DNA of 41,012 nucleotides from Candidatus Parcubacteria bacterium (lineage in GTDB: Bacteria > Patescibacteriota > Microgenomatia > Levybacterales > GWA1-39-11). The DNA is taken from the NCBI GenBank assembly GCA_003599595.1, contig QZIP01000009.1, positions 1-41,012 of the forward strand, read 5' to 3'. Shown here piece by piece: positions 1 through 8,139 of the stretch (position 1 is its first letter; each line of letters starts with the position of its first letter). The notes beneath the pieces are model-generated. The model saw nothing but the letters and a program-made list of their open reading frames with translations, did no database searches and was not told the origin of the DNA. A program made the translations under genes and the position numbers.

Positions 1-1
1 T

Positions 2-958
2 TTTCTCTTTCTTCAGATACCACAGTCCAAACGGAGTTTGATGGAGAATAATTTCTCATTATTTTCAGATGTCACAATTAAAAACGGGATTAATAAATTA
101 AGAGGACAAGGAGTTCATTCCGGATGGCCTGCTCCTGCAGGTAAGTTACTCTTTAATAAGTCACAGTATTTTATCACAGGTGGCATGAATTGGTTTTCTA
201 CCCTTCAACCTAGCATTTATTTTGGAGAATTTGACAGGAGTGGGCGATGGGGGTGGCTAGGGTCAGGAGCTTTCCCTAAAGTTCTTATTATTCCTTTTAT
301 TCTTGGCCTATTTTTTGTTATAACAAAAGGAGAAGGTAGACATAAAAAAATACTTCCGCTATTTTTTCTATTGAGTTGGCCAGCCACTTTCCTTTATCCG
401 CAGTTTGGTTTTTCCCTTGTTATCCTTATTTTACCTTTTATAGTCTTGATCACCTCTTGGGGAATAGTTATGTTAGGCAAAAAGGCACGTTTTTTAATTG
501 TTGTGTTAGTGCTCATAGAGACAATAGTGACTGTCGCTTTTTCTGGACAACTGGAAACAGTTTCTCTGAAATCTCGTCCTGTTTGGCTAAAAGAGGTGAT
601 GGTGGATATTAAAGAAGCGAGTAACTCTTTTTCTTGGGTTGTCTCTGATGATTTAACGGATGATGTGGCTCCTTATTTAAACTGGTATTTAACCACTAAT
701 CCAAAAAATAATTTTTTGGAAGTAGGCTGGCCTTATCGGGTAAGACAAACGTCTTTGAATAATATCATCATTTCCGGTTCGGGTGGTACATTTACGTCTT
801 GTCCATCTGGAAATTTTGTAAATATCCTAGCGAGCAAGAGGGATCTTAAGAAGATTAATGAAGCTTCAAAGTCTCCAGTAAATAAGATCTACTTTAATGA
901 ACAAGGGAAGGAGATGGGTTATTTGCTGCAAAGCAACGCCTGTTATTATGACAAATAA
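2..958 (+). CDS. GT-C (family 39-like) membrane glycosyltransferase, 5'-truncated by window edge
   Basis: This is the C-terminal part of a polytopic membrane glycosyltransferase. The frame is open to base 2, so the start lies upstream; an internal TTG at 38 and ATG at 41 are not convincing starts. What remains is an extracytoplasmic loop (FSLFSDVTIKNGINKLRG type), then about three membrane segments (LIIPFILGLFFVI, FGFSLVILILPFIVLI, FLIVVLVLIETIVTVAF) and a soluble C-terminal tail. The complete paralogues downstream share this loop-helix-tail order. The catalytic N-terminal acidic motif is outside the window, so activity cannot be judged. The stop overlaps the next gene by 11 bases, which suggests coupled translation. 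An imperfect repeat of the loop start in another frame at bases 1-48 leaves a frameshift possible. Confidence 0.72.
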   Translation, partial: FLFLQIPQSKRSLMENNFSLFSDVTIKNGINKLRGQGVHSGWPAPAGKLLFNKSQYFITGGMNWFSTLQPSIYFGEFDRSGRWGWLGSGAFPKVLIIPFILGLFFVITKGEGRHKKILPLFFLLSWPATFLYPQFGFSLVILILPFIVLITSWGIVMLGKKARFLIVVLVLIETIVTVAFSGQLETVSLKSRPVWLKEVMVDIKEASNSFSWVVSDDLTDDVAPYLNWYLTTNPKNNFLEVGWPYRVRQTSLNNIIISGSGGTFTSCPSGNFVNILASKRDLKKINEASKSPVNKIYFNEQGKEMGYLLQSNACYYDK

Positions 959-2600
959 GATCTGTTTATTACTTCTAATTATTATTTTAGGATCAGTATT
1001 CCGTCTTTATCGGTTTGCTGATTTTCCTGTTCAGTTAAACCACGATGAGATAACACAATTATATGATGCGATTTCGGTTGCCCAAACAGGAAAGGATATT
1101 TATGGTAATTTTTTGCCATTAATATTTGAATCTGTCCATGATTTTAAGCCACCTTTTTATACTTACACTACTGCACTCACCTATTTTTTGTTGGGGAATA
1201 AAGAATATATTATTCGTATACCCGGGCTTTTATTTTCTATTGGGATTATTCCTCTCGTCTTCTTTTTTGTTAACAAAATCTTTCGAAATCCAAAAATTGC
1301 TCTTTTGGCTGCCTTTGTTACGGCGATTACCCCATTTGAAATATTTTTTGCAAGAAAGAGTTTTGAAAATGGAGCCGGTATCTTTTTTATGCTTCTTGGA
1401 TTTTCTTCTTTACTACAATATTTAGAAGATAAAAAGATATCTCGCTGGCTTTATCTGGGAATAGTAGCTATCTCTGTAGCGATGTACACATATTTTTCCC
1501 ACGCAGTTATTATCCCACTTTTAGTATTTCTGTTTGGTTATATTTTTCGAGAAGAGCTAATAACTAAATCCTATCGTAAATTAATTTTCCCGGTGATACT
1601 GGGAGTCTTTCTTGTTTTTCCGCTTTTCCTTATCATTCTGTTGAATCCCGGAAGCCGATATCGATCCACGACAGTTTTTGTTACTCAGGATGTATTGTTA
1701 GGAGAAAGGTTGGGGGATATTCAGAAGGCAGAAGTTGGGGCGACTGTTTTTAGAGAAAAGACGGTTATTGATTATATTTTCAATCGTTATTTAGAGCAGT
1801 TTAGTCCGGATTACCTATTTTTAAATGGGCTAGATTTAACTAATCAAGGACCTATTGGGTCTGGCCCATTACTATTAATACAAATTCCATTCGTCTTTTT
1901 GGGATTCGTATTTCTTTTCAGAAGGATAGAAGCTCGATTTAGAAATTTTGTATTAGGTTGGATAGCCATCGGAGCTTTACCGAGTGCTTTAACCTTTGAA
2001 CCTCATAGCCCTCATCGTATTATTATGGTTTTTACAATGCTCAACATCATTTCTGCAGCAGGCATGTATTGGTTTCTTGAGATTTTACTCAGACAAAGGG
2101 GTGTAAGGGGCTTGATTAAAACAGGTGTTGTATGTTTGTTGGCGATCGCATTTTTTCTTAATATCGTCTACTTTTTACATATGTATTTTGTTAATTTCCC
2201 ATATGAAAAATCACAAAATATCCACTATCCGTTCAAACAGGCTGCCTTATTTGCATGGTCTAAATATAACGATTTTGACCAGATCGTCTTTGATCCTCTA
2301 TATGGTCAATCTGCGCCGGTAGTCGGGACAGCAGCCCATTATTACTTTGCTTATTACGGTAATTATCCTCCAGGGTTACTTCAGGAAGAATACCGAATTG
2401 GTACAAAAGAGAGAGAAGTACTGTTTGATAAATTCTCAATTCGAAAAGTTGAATGGCCGAAAGATCAGGGACTTAAAAATACGCTAATTATTGCAAGTCC
2501 TTGGACCTTACCCATAAACTCGATAAACACTGAAAAAATCCTGAAAACTTTCTATTTCTATGATGGACAACCGGCTTTCTATGCTGTTAAATTAGAATAA
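948..2600 (+). CDS. GT-C glycosyltransferase, family 39 / PMT_2-like
   Basis: A 550-residue polytopic membrane protein, predicted to move a sugar from a polyprenyl-phosphate donor to a glycan or protein on the outer face of the membrane. The N-terminal helix (residues about 5-20) is followed by the HDE acidic motif at 32-34, as in the first extracytoplasmic loop of PMT/ArnT-type enzymes. The GKDIYG (48-53) and HDFKPP stretches match the GKDEWG and FGExKxP positions of the downstream paralogues. About ten further hydrophobic helices and a soluble C-terminal domain follow. I chose the ATG at 948 because it overlaps the previous stop and gives a normal short N-terminus before the first helix; the frame stays open to an ATG at 897. 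Acceptor and sugar are unknown. Confidence 0.8.
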   Translation: MTNKICLLLLIIILGSVFRLYRFADFPVQLNHDEITQLYDAISVAQTGKDIYGNFLPLIFESVHDFKPPFYTYTTALTYFLLGNKEYIIRIPGLLFSIGIIPLVFFFVNKIFRNPKIALLAAFVTAITPFEIFFARKSFENGAGIFFMLLGFSSLLQYLEDKKISRWLYLGIVAISVAMYTYFSHAVIIPLLVFLFGYIFREELITKSYRKLIFPVILGVFLVFPLFLIILLNPGSRYRSTTVFVTQDVLLGERLGDIQKAEVGATVFREKTVIDYIFNRYLEQFSPDYLFLNGLDLTNQGPIGSGPLLLIQIPFVFLGFVFLFRRIEARFRNFVLGWIAIGALPSALTFEPHSPHRIIMVFTMLNIISAAGMYWFLEILLRQRGVRGLIKTGVVCLLAIAFFLNIVYFLHMYFVNFPYEKSQNIHYPFKQAALFAWSKYNDFDQIVFDPLYGQSAPVVGTAAHYYFAYYGNYPPGLLQEEYRIGTKEREVLFDKFSIRKVEWPKDQGLKNTLIIASPWTLPINSINTEKILKTFYFYDGQPAFYAVKLE

Positions 2601-2601
2601 A

Positions 2602-3339
2602 ATGAATAGAACTCCAATAATAGTGATAGTAATGCCTGCTTATAATGCTGAAAGAACAATTAAGGATACTTTTAATGAGATACCAAAATATTTAAGGAAA
2701 CATATTATTTTAGTTGATGATCAAAGTATAGATAAAACTGTTGAAGTTGCTAAAAAACTCGGTATTAAAGTTTTTACACATTCTCAAAATTTAGGTTACG
2801 GTGGTAATCAAAAAACATGTTACTGGGAAGCATTAAAATACAATCCTGATGTTGTGGTGATGTTACATCCTGATTATCAATATGATGCATCGTTGATGGA
2901 AGAGCTGATTAGACCGATTCTACAGAAGAGATATGATTTTATGTTTGGGAGTCGTATTCAAAATAAAAAAGGGGCACTACAGGGTGGAATGCCGTTATTA
3001 AAGTATTATATAAATCGTTTTGTTTGCTTATTAGAAAATATTTTTTTAGGTGTGAATTTTACAGAACATTTTTCAGGATATCGTGCTTATTCTGCAGAGC
3101 TTTTAAAAACCATTCCTTTTCAGCGGTTCTCAAATGATTTTGTTTTTGATCAGCAAATGGCGATTTCAGCACTAAGTCATGGCTTTAAAATAGGAGAGAT
3201 TGCAATACCTACACGTTATCATGAGAAAGCATCGTCGATTCGTTTTTTTAAGGGATCAAAGTTTATTATGGAAACTTTTTGGCAGATTTTTGTTTTTCGT
3301 TTACACAAGGCAGGTTTACTAAAAAGTAAATTATTCTAA
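2602..3339 (+). CDS. GT2 glycosyltransferase, DPM1-like (polyprenyl-phosphate sugar synthase type)
   Basis: A 245-residue GT-A fold enzyme of family GT2. The N-terminus carries IVIVMPAYNAERTI, the DD pair at 39-40 (ILVDDQS) and the metal-binding region HPDYQYD at 89-95, as in dolichyl/polyprenyl-phosphate mannose or glucose synthases. It has no obvious C-terminal membrane pair, so it is probably a soluble or peripheral enzyme on the cytoplasmic face. It starts one base after the preceding GT-C gene stops. That placement fits production of the lipid-linked sugar that GT-C enzymes need. Note that the second motif reads HPD rather than the usual DAD/DSD. Which sugar is used cannot be read from the sequence. 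Confidence 0.85.
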   Translation: MNRTPIIVIVMPAYNAERTIKDTFNEIPKYLRKHIILVDDQSIDKTVEVAKKLGIKVFTHSQNLGYGGNQKTCYWEALKYNPDVVVMLHPDYQYDASLMEELIRPILQKRYDFMFGSRIQNKKGALQGGMPLLKYYINRFVCLLENIFLGVNFTEHFSGYRAYSAELLKTIPFQRFSNDFVFDQQMAISALSHGFKIGEIAIPTRYHEKASSIRFFKGSKFIMETFWQIFVFRLHKAGLLKSKLF

Positions 3340-3372
3340 ATATTATTTTTTGAGGAATCTACTCTAAGTATA

Positions 3373-4845
3373 ATGAAAATCCAGAAATTGGTAATAGATA
3401 AGTCTATTTTTACAAAATTAATACTGGTATTTATTGTTTTACTAGGTTTATTTTTTCGTACTTATAAGTTGGAAAATTATTATGTTTTTGAACATGACCA
3501 GGATCTTTATAGTTGGATTGTTAAAGATATTTTAGTTGATCACCACTTTAGACTAATTGGTCAACTTACCAGCGTGGACGGTGTTTTTATTGGTCCATTT
3601 TTTTATTATCTTCTAGTACCATTTTTTGCCATAATGAACTTAGATCCTATTGCTGCAACAATATCATCAACGATCTTGGGTCTCCTGACGGTTATCAGTG
3701 TGTATTTTATTTTCTCAAATATGTTTACTAAAACGACTGGAATTGTTGGAGCAACTCTTTATGCAGTAACAATCTCTACTGTTTTTTGGGATCGTTGGGT
3801 TGTGCCTACTCAACCAACATTACTTTGGTCTTTTTGGTATCTTTATGCTTTATTTTCTCTTCTTCGTGGAAATCAAAGAGCTTTTCCTCTCTTGGGGTTG
3901 TTATTTGGGCTAATCTGGCATGTCCATATTGCACTACTACCTCTTGTTCCTTTATCCTTGATTGCATTCTTGTTTTCTAAAAAACAACTTAGGATTAAGT
4001 CGGTTCTCTTATTGGTCGCCTTTTTTATGGTTTTAACTGCTCCTTTCTGGATTTTTGAATTCCGTCATAATTTTCAGCAGATCAATGGATTTGTCAGCTC
4101 TTTAACTATATATCGGGAGGAACCGGAAGGATATACACGACTCACAAAGATTTTTGATGCTGCTTCTGGAGCTTTCGCGCAGAGCCTACTTTGGGGTGTC
4201 AAGATACCGGTGTTTTTTAGTTATCTGCTTTTTTTATTGACGTTGACTTTTCTCAAAATAAAAAAAAGTATTACATCGCCGCAGCTTCTAATAATTATAT
4301 TGTGGATTGTATTACTTGTTGTTAGTCAGCTACTCTCAAAGAGGGGAGTGAGTGAGTATTATTTTGCAAATTTTATAGCTTTGAATTTATTGGTTTTTTC
4401 TTTGTTAATCTCTATTTTAGACTTTGTGAGGAGGTGGTTAGTAGCAGTAATTCTTGTTGGGATTGTGTTAACTAATACATTTTGGTTATTTCAAGTACAG
4501 GAGTTTAAAAACTCCTATCTTTATAAAAAACAAGCAGTGGATTTTATAAAGAAAGATGCAGATAGTAAGGACTTTTTCTGTATCAGTATCAATTATATTA
4601 CAAACCCGGGGGCTGCGGTGGGTTTTCGTTATCTTTTTTGGTGGAAGGATGCTAATATTATAAGGCCTGGTTCAAATGCTCCAATTTATAATATTGTCAT
4701 ACCTTGGCAAGTCTCAGCAAATGAAGTGGATGCCTATTTTGGGTCTGTGGGGGTTATTCTTCCTGAAACTGGCAACTTTAAAGATGAAAAGGTTTGTGAT
4801 GACTCCAATAACTATCTTGACCCACTCCTTGGATTCACCAAGTGA
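3373..4845 (+). CDS. GT-C glycosyltransferase, family 39-like, divergent
   Basis: A 490-residue protein with about eleven hydrophobic segments. After a first helix (residues about 14-29) the first loop carries EHDQD at 40-44, which takes the place of the WDE/HDE motif in neighbouring paralogues. The later FIGPFFYYL stretch resembles the PP/GP-containing second motif of the family. The C-terminal soluble domain is shorter than in its neighbours. It is clearly a GT-C member but of a different subgroup from the proteins at 4895-9742: the GKDEWG and FGExKxP signatures are absent. A 33-base gap separates it from the GT2 gene, with no good Shine-Dalgarno close to the ATG. It may attach a different sugar from its neighbours. 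Confidence 0.75.
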   Translation: MKIQKLVIDKSIFTKLILVFIVLLGLFFRTYKLENYYVFEHDQDLYSWIVKDILVDHHFRLIGQLTSVDGVFIGPFFYYLLVPFFAIMNLDPIAATISSTILGLLTVISVYFIFSNMFTKTTGIVGATLYAVTISTVFWDRWVVPTQPTLLWSFWYLYALFSLLRGNQRAFPLLGLLFGLIWHVHIALLPLVPLSLIAFLFSKKQLRIKSVLLLVAFFMVLTAPFWIFEFRHNFQQINGFVSSLTIYREEPEGYTRLTKIFDAASGAFAQSLLWGVKIPVFFSYLLFLLTLTFLKIKKSITSPQLLIIILWIVLLVVSQLLSKRGVSEYYFANFIALNLLVFSLLISILDFVRRWLVAVILVGIVLTNTFWLFQVQEFKNSYLYKKQAVDFIKKDADSKDFFCISINYITNPGAAVGFRYLFWWKDANIIRPGSNAPIYNIVIPWQVSANEVDAYFGSVGVILPETGNFKDEKVCDDSNNYLDPLLGFTK

Positions 4846-4858
4846 CCAAGAGTCTATG

Positions 4859-4888
4859 TTGAAAGCTATGCCTCAGTCTTGCTAAGAT
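4859..4888 (+). promoter_or_regulatory. Predicted promoter for the 4895 gene train
   Basis: A TTGAAA box (4859-4864) is followed after 18 bases by TAAGAT (4883-4888), preceded by the extended element TG at 4880-4881. The hexamer ends 7 bases before the ATG at 4895, so the transcript would start at or next to the start codon (leaderless). The same geometry recurs at 20708, 33102 and 33135. Confidence 0.5.
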
Positions 4889-4894
4889 TAACGC

Positions 4895-6547
4895 ATGGGA
4901 AGAAGAGACCTCCTTCTACTAATAGCTATAGTTTTTTTGGCTTTTATGTTCCGCTTTTACAGGGTCGCAGAGAACCCTCCTGCTTTAAATTGGGATGAGA
5001 TCTCGATCGGCTATAATGCCTATTCCATTCTAAAAACGGGTAAGGACGAATGGGGAGAGGTATTTCCTGTTCATTTCCAAGCCTATGGTGAGTATAAACT
5101 ACCGGCTCAAATCTATGCTTCTATTCCTGGTATCGCACTTTTAGGTTTAAATGAGTTAGGGGTAAGGATTACCCCAGTTGTGTATGGAACTTTAACTGTA
5201 TTAATAACATTTTTCCTAACCCGGATTATTTTCCAAAGTAATATTATTGGTTTGTTAGCATCGTTTTTGTTGGCAATATCTCCTTGGCATATTCATTTAA
5301 CCCGCGCTTCTTTTGAATCATCATTTGCCGTTTTTTGGATAGTACTTGGTTTTTGGTGGCTAATAAAGGGTTTTGAAGACAAAAAATGGTGGATTTTATC
5401 AATGATTCCTTTGGCACTTTCTATTTATACATATAATAGTGCCCGGGTTTTTACCCCCATATTTATTATTACAACTATTTTGATTTTTAGAAAAACTTTT
5501 CTAAAATCTCCAAGAATAATTGTTTTATCAGCGATAACTTTAATAATTTTATTATTACCACTTGTTCCGTATTATTTAAGCGGAGAGGGCAATGCCCGAT
5601 ATAAGTTAGTAAGTATTACTGATGATCCGGGCTTCGTTTTAAGAATTAATGAGTACAGGGGAAGTTCTACTTTACCCAGTCCTTTGCCAAGACTTATTTA
5701 TAATAAATTAACTTATGGAGCTTTTGTAATTTCACAAAATTATCTTACTCATTTTTCTCCGGATTTCTTATTTATCTCCGGTGCTCCGCATAAGCAACAT
5801 CATGTTCAAGGAGTTGGAGAATTATATTTATTTCAAGCCCCATTTGTATTAATAGGTTTTTTATTTTTGTTTAGAAAAAAAATACAATTTAGGTGGTTTT
5901 TAATTAGTTGGTTGTTACTTGCCTTTGTCCCCGTTTCTGTTACTAATGATAGTATCCCTCATGCTTTACGTACACTAATCGCTGTTCCGGTTTATCAATT
6001 GATTTCAGCGTTTGGTTTGTATGAAGCTTATCTATTGTTTAAGCCCAGACGTATTAATTTATCCCCTCTGTTTATGATAATGGTAGTTGTTGTTATCAGT
6101 CTTTCGGTATCTTTCTACTTACAAAACTACTTCCAAAAATATGCCAAACTATATTCTCGTGATTGGCAATACGGCTACAAGCAGGCAGTTGAATACATAA
6201 AAGAGCATCAGCAAGACTATGACGAAATTATTTTCACCCGACATTATGGTGAACCTCAAATGTTTACCTTATTTTATCTGCAGTTTGATCCGGTGAGGTT
6301 CCAGAATAATCCCAACTTGATTCGTTTTAAAACTTACGACTGGGTACGTGTTTTAAGATTTGATAAGTTTTATTTTCCAGATCTTAGTGACAAGGAAACT
6401 AGGTATGTGGATATTATCAACCAAAATCCAGATAGAAGATTACTGTTTATTGGCAAGCCGGGCGATTTTCCTTTCGGACAACACATTCTAAAAACAATAA
6501 ACTTTCTTGACGGTCAGGTTGCCTTTGAAATAGTGGAGGTTAAGTGA
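4895..6547 (+). CDS. GT-C glycosyltransferase, tandem paralogue 1 (WDE/GKDEWG type)
   Basis: A 550-residue polytopic membrane glycosyltransferase of the family 39/PMT_2 kind. The first helix (5-20) is followed by LNWDEISIGYNAYS with WDE at 33-35, then GKDEWG at 49-54 and YGEYKLP at 64-70. These positions correspond to the catalytic acidic loop of GT-C enzymes. About ten more helices and a C-terminal extracytoplasmic domain follow, which includes a DWQYGYKQAVEYIKEH stretch also seen in the 8117 paralogue. A promoter lies directly upstream, so it may head its own transcription unit of coupled genes. It overlaps the next gene by 4 bases. Donor and acceptor are unknown. Confidence 0.83.
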   Translation: MGRRDLLLLIAIVFLAFMFRFYRVAENPPALNWDEISIGYNAYSILKTGKDEWGEVFPVHFQAYGEYKLPAQIYASIPGIALLGLNELGVRITPVVYGTLTVLITFFLTRIIFQSNIIGLLASFLLAISPWHIHLTRASFESSFAVFWIVLGFWWLIKGFEDKKWWILSMIPLALSIYTYNSARVFTPIFIITTILIFRKTFLKSPRIIVLSAITLIILLLPLVPYYLSGEGNARYKLVSITDDPGFVLRINEYRGSSTLPSPLPRLIYNKLTYGAFVISQNYLTHFSPDFLFISGAPHKQHHVQGVGELYLFQAPFVLIGFLFLFRKKIQFRWFLISWLLLAFVPVSVTNDSIPHALRTLIAVPVYQLISAFGLYEAYLLFKPRRINLSPLFMIMVVVVISLSVSFYLQNYFQKYAKLYSRDWQYGYKQAVEYIKEHQQDYDEIIFTRHYGEPQMFTLFYLQFDPVRFQNNPNLIRFKTYDWVRVLRFDKFYFPDLSDKETRYVDIINQNPDRRLLFIGKPGDFPFGQHILKTINFLDGQVAFEIVEVK

Positions 6548-8139
6548 AAAAAACTTATCTTTATCTTCTGGTGATTTTATTTCTCTTTTTTTTAACTAGG
6601 GTTTATAAGATCGGTGAGATCCCTGGATCATTATATTGGGATGAAGCCTCTATTGGCTATAATGCCTATTCTCTTATTACAACTGGTAAAGATGAATGGG
6701 GTGAGGTTCTACCACTACATTTTCGCGCCTTTGGAGAATTTAAACTTCCTATATATATTTATAGCGTAGCGGTAACAGAATTGCTATTTGGCTTAAGCGA
6801 GTTCTCTGTCAGGTTTCCGGCAGTCTTGTATTCCTTAGGGATTCTTATCTTGACTTATCTGGTATCTCTTAAGATTTTCGGTAACCAAAAACTCTCTTTG
6901 TTAAGTACTTTTATCCTGTCTGTTTCTCCGTGGTTTTTAATTTTTAGCCGGACTGGTTATGAAGCTACTGCTGGAGTAATGTTCTATCTTCTTGGTATTT
7001 ATTTTTTCTTATTATCCTTTAAAAACCATCCCTTTATTATTTTTACTTTCATAAGTTTTGTTCTAAGTATGTATAGTTATAATAGCTTTCGGGTTATTGT
7101 TCCTTTAACAGTAATTTTTCTCGCTATTCTTTCTTTAAAGCAAAGCTTATTAAAGTCTAAAAAATATTTTTCTACTGCCTTTTTGGGAATCATTATTTTT
7201 TTTATCTTAAGTGTACCAATAGTCCGCTTGATGAGCTCGGAGGACGGAAATACACGGGTACAGGCTGTGGGGATATTTCATGATAATCTAAGCCTGGAAG
7301 AGGTTGTGGAGACTTTTTTTAAGAATTATCTTTCTCATTTTAGCCTGGATTTTTTGGTAATTCAAGGTGATAAGAATATGCGCAGTCATTATCCCGGAGT
7401 TGGTCAATTATATATTATAGATTTACCTTTGATACTTTTAGGGTTTTCTTTTCTTGTTTTTTATATTTACCGGTATAAAGCTCTAGAAAATATCAAGGAA
7501 CACGTTTTAGCAAAGAGCCTTTTGCTTATGGTTTTACCCATCTTTGTTGTACTAGTTGGACTTATACCGTCTGCAATTACAAAAGAAGCTCCTCATTCAC
7601 TTCGCTCCTTGGTTGTAGCTCCCTTTTTATCAATACTTGTTGCGGGCAGTATTGTATTTTTGGAAACAAAGATAAAGATCAGGTTATTTACATATATCAT
7701 AGTAGGTATATATCTTTCCTTTTTTGCTTTATATTACAGCAATTTTATAAAAAATTATAATTTTATGTCATCGGCAGATTGGCAGTTTGGTTACCAAAAA
7801 ATATTTAAAAATTATAACCAAGAATTTAATAAATTTGATAATATAATAATATCGGATGAATATGCCCAGCCTTACATATTTGCCTTATTCTATCTTCACT
7901 ATAACCCTTCACTATTTCGCAGTGAAGTGCAATATAATGGTGTAGACAGGTGGGGTTTATCCATGGTTGCACGTTTTAATAAGTTTAGTTTTCAACAACC
8001 GAGTTTTGACAAAATACCAGTCGGCAGATCTTTAGTGTTTGCTTCCTCGAAAGAAAAAATAGCAACGCTTATGCCTAGTGATCAAATTAATAACCTGGAT
8101 GGTAGTGTAGCCTTCTATGTATATGAAGTTAAAAAATAA
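6544..8139 (+). CDS. GT-C glycosyltransferase, tandem paralogue 2 (WDE/GKDEWG type)
   Basis: A 531-residue paralogue of the preceding gene with the same motif order: WDE at 32-34, GKDEWG at 48-53 and FGEFKLP at 63-69. The loop SHFSLDFLVIQGDKN and the C-terminal SADWQFGYQKIF segment match equivalent parts of its neighbours. It starts with GTG at 6544, inside the GTGA overlap with the previous stop; this start places the first helix at residues 4-19. It is probably translated by re-initiation after the upstream gene. Like its sisters it should act at the outer membrane face with a polyprenyl-phosphate sugar. Which linkage each paralogue makes cannot be read from the sequence. Confidence 0.83.
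   Translation: MKKTYLYLLVILFLFFLTRVYKIGEIPGSLYWDEASIGYNAYSLITTGKDEWGEVLPLHFRAFGEFKLPIYIYSVAVTELLFGLSEFSVRFPAVLYSLGILILTYLVSLKIFGNQKLSLLSTFILSVSPWFLIFSRTGYEATAGVMFYLLGIYFFLLSFKNHPFIIFTFISFVLSMYSYNSFRVIVPLTVIFLAILSLKQSLLKSKKYFSTAFLGIIIFFILSVPIVRLMSSEDGNTRVQAVGIFHDNLSLEEVVETFFKNYLSHFSLDFLVIQGDKNMRSHYPGVGQLYIIDLPLILLGFSFLVFYIYRYKALENIKEHVLAKSLLLMVLPIFVVLVGLIPSAITKEAPHSLRSLVVAPFLSILVAGSIVFLETKIKIRLFTYIIVGIYLSFFALYYSNFIKNYNFMSSADWQFGYQKIFKNYNQEFNKFDNIIISDEYAQPYIFALFYLHYNPSLFRSEVQYNGVDRWGLSMVARFNKFSFQQPSFDKIPVGRSLVFASSKEKIATLMPSDQINNLDGSVAFYVYEVKK

Noticed and set aside
376-612. Alternative-frame open reading frame inside the first GT-C gene
   Set aside because: It is a shadow of the hydrophobic, T-rich coding strand with no start signal and an unlikely composition.
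3369-3374. TATAAT just before and over the ATG at 3373 as a promoter for that gene
   Set aside because: Transcription would begin inside the gene and miss the start codon, so the match is probably chance in AT-rich DNA.
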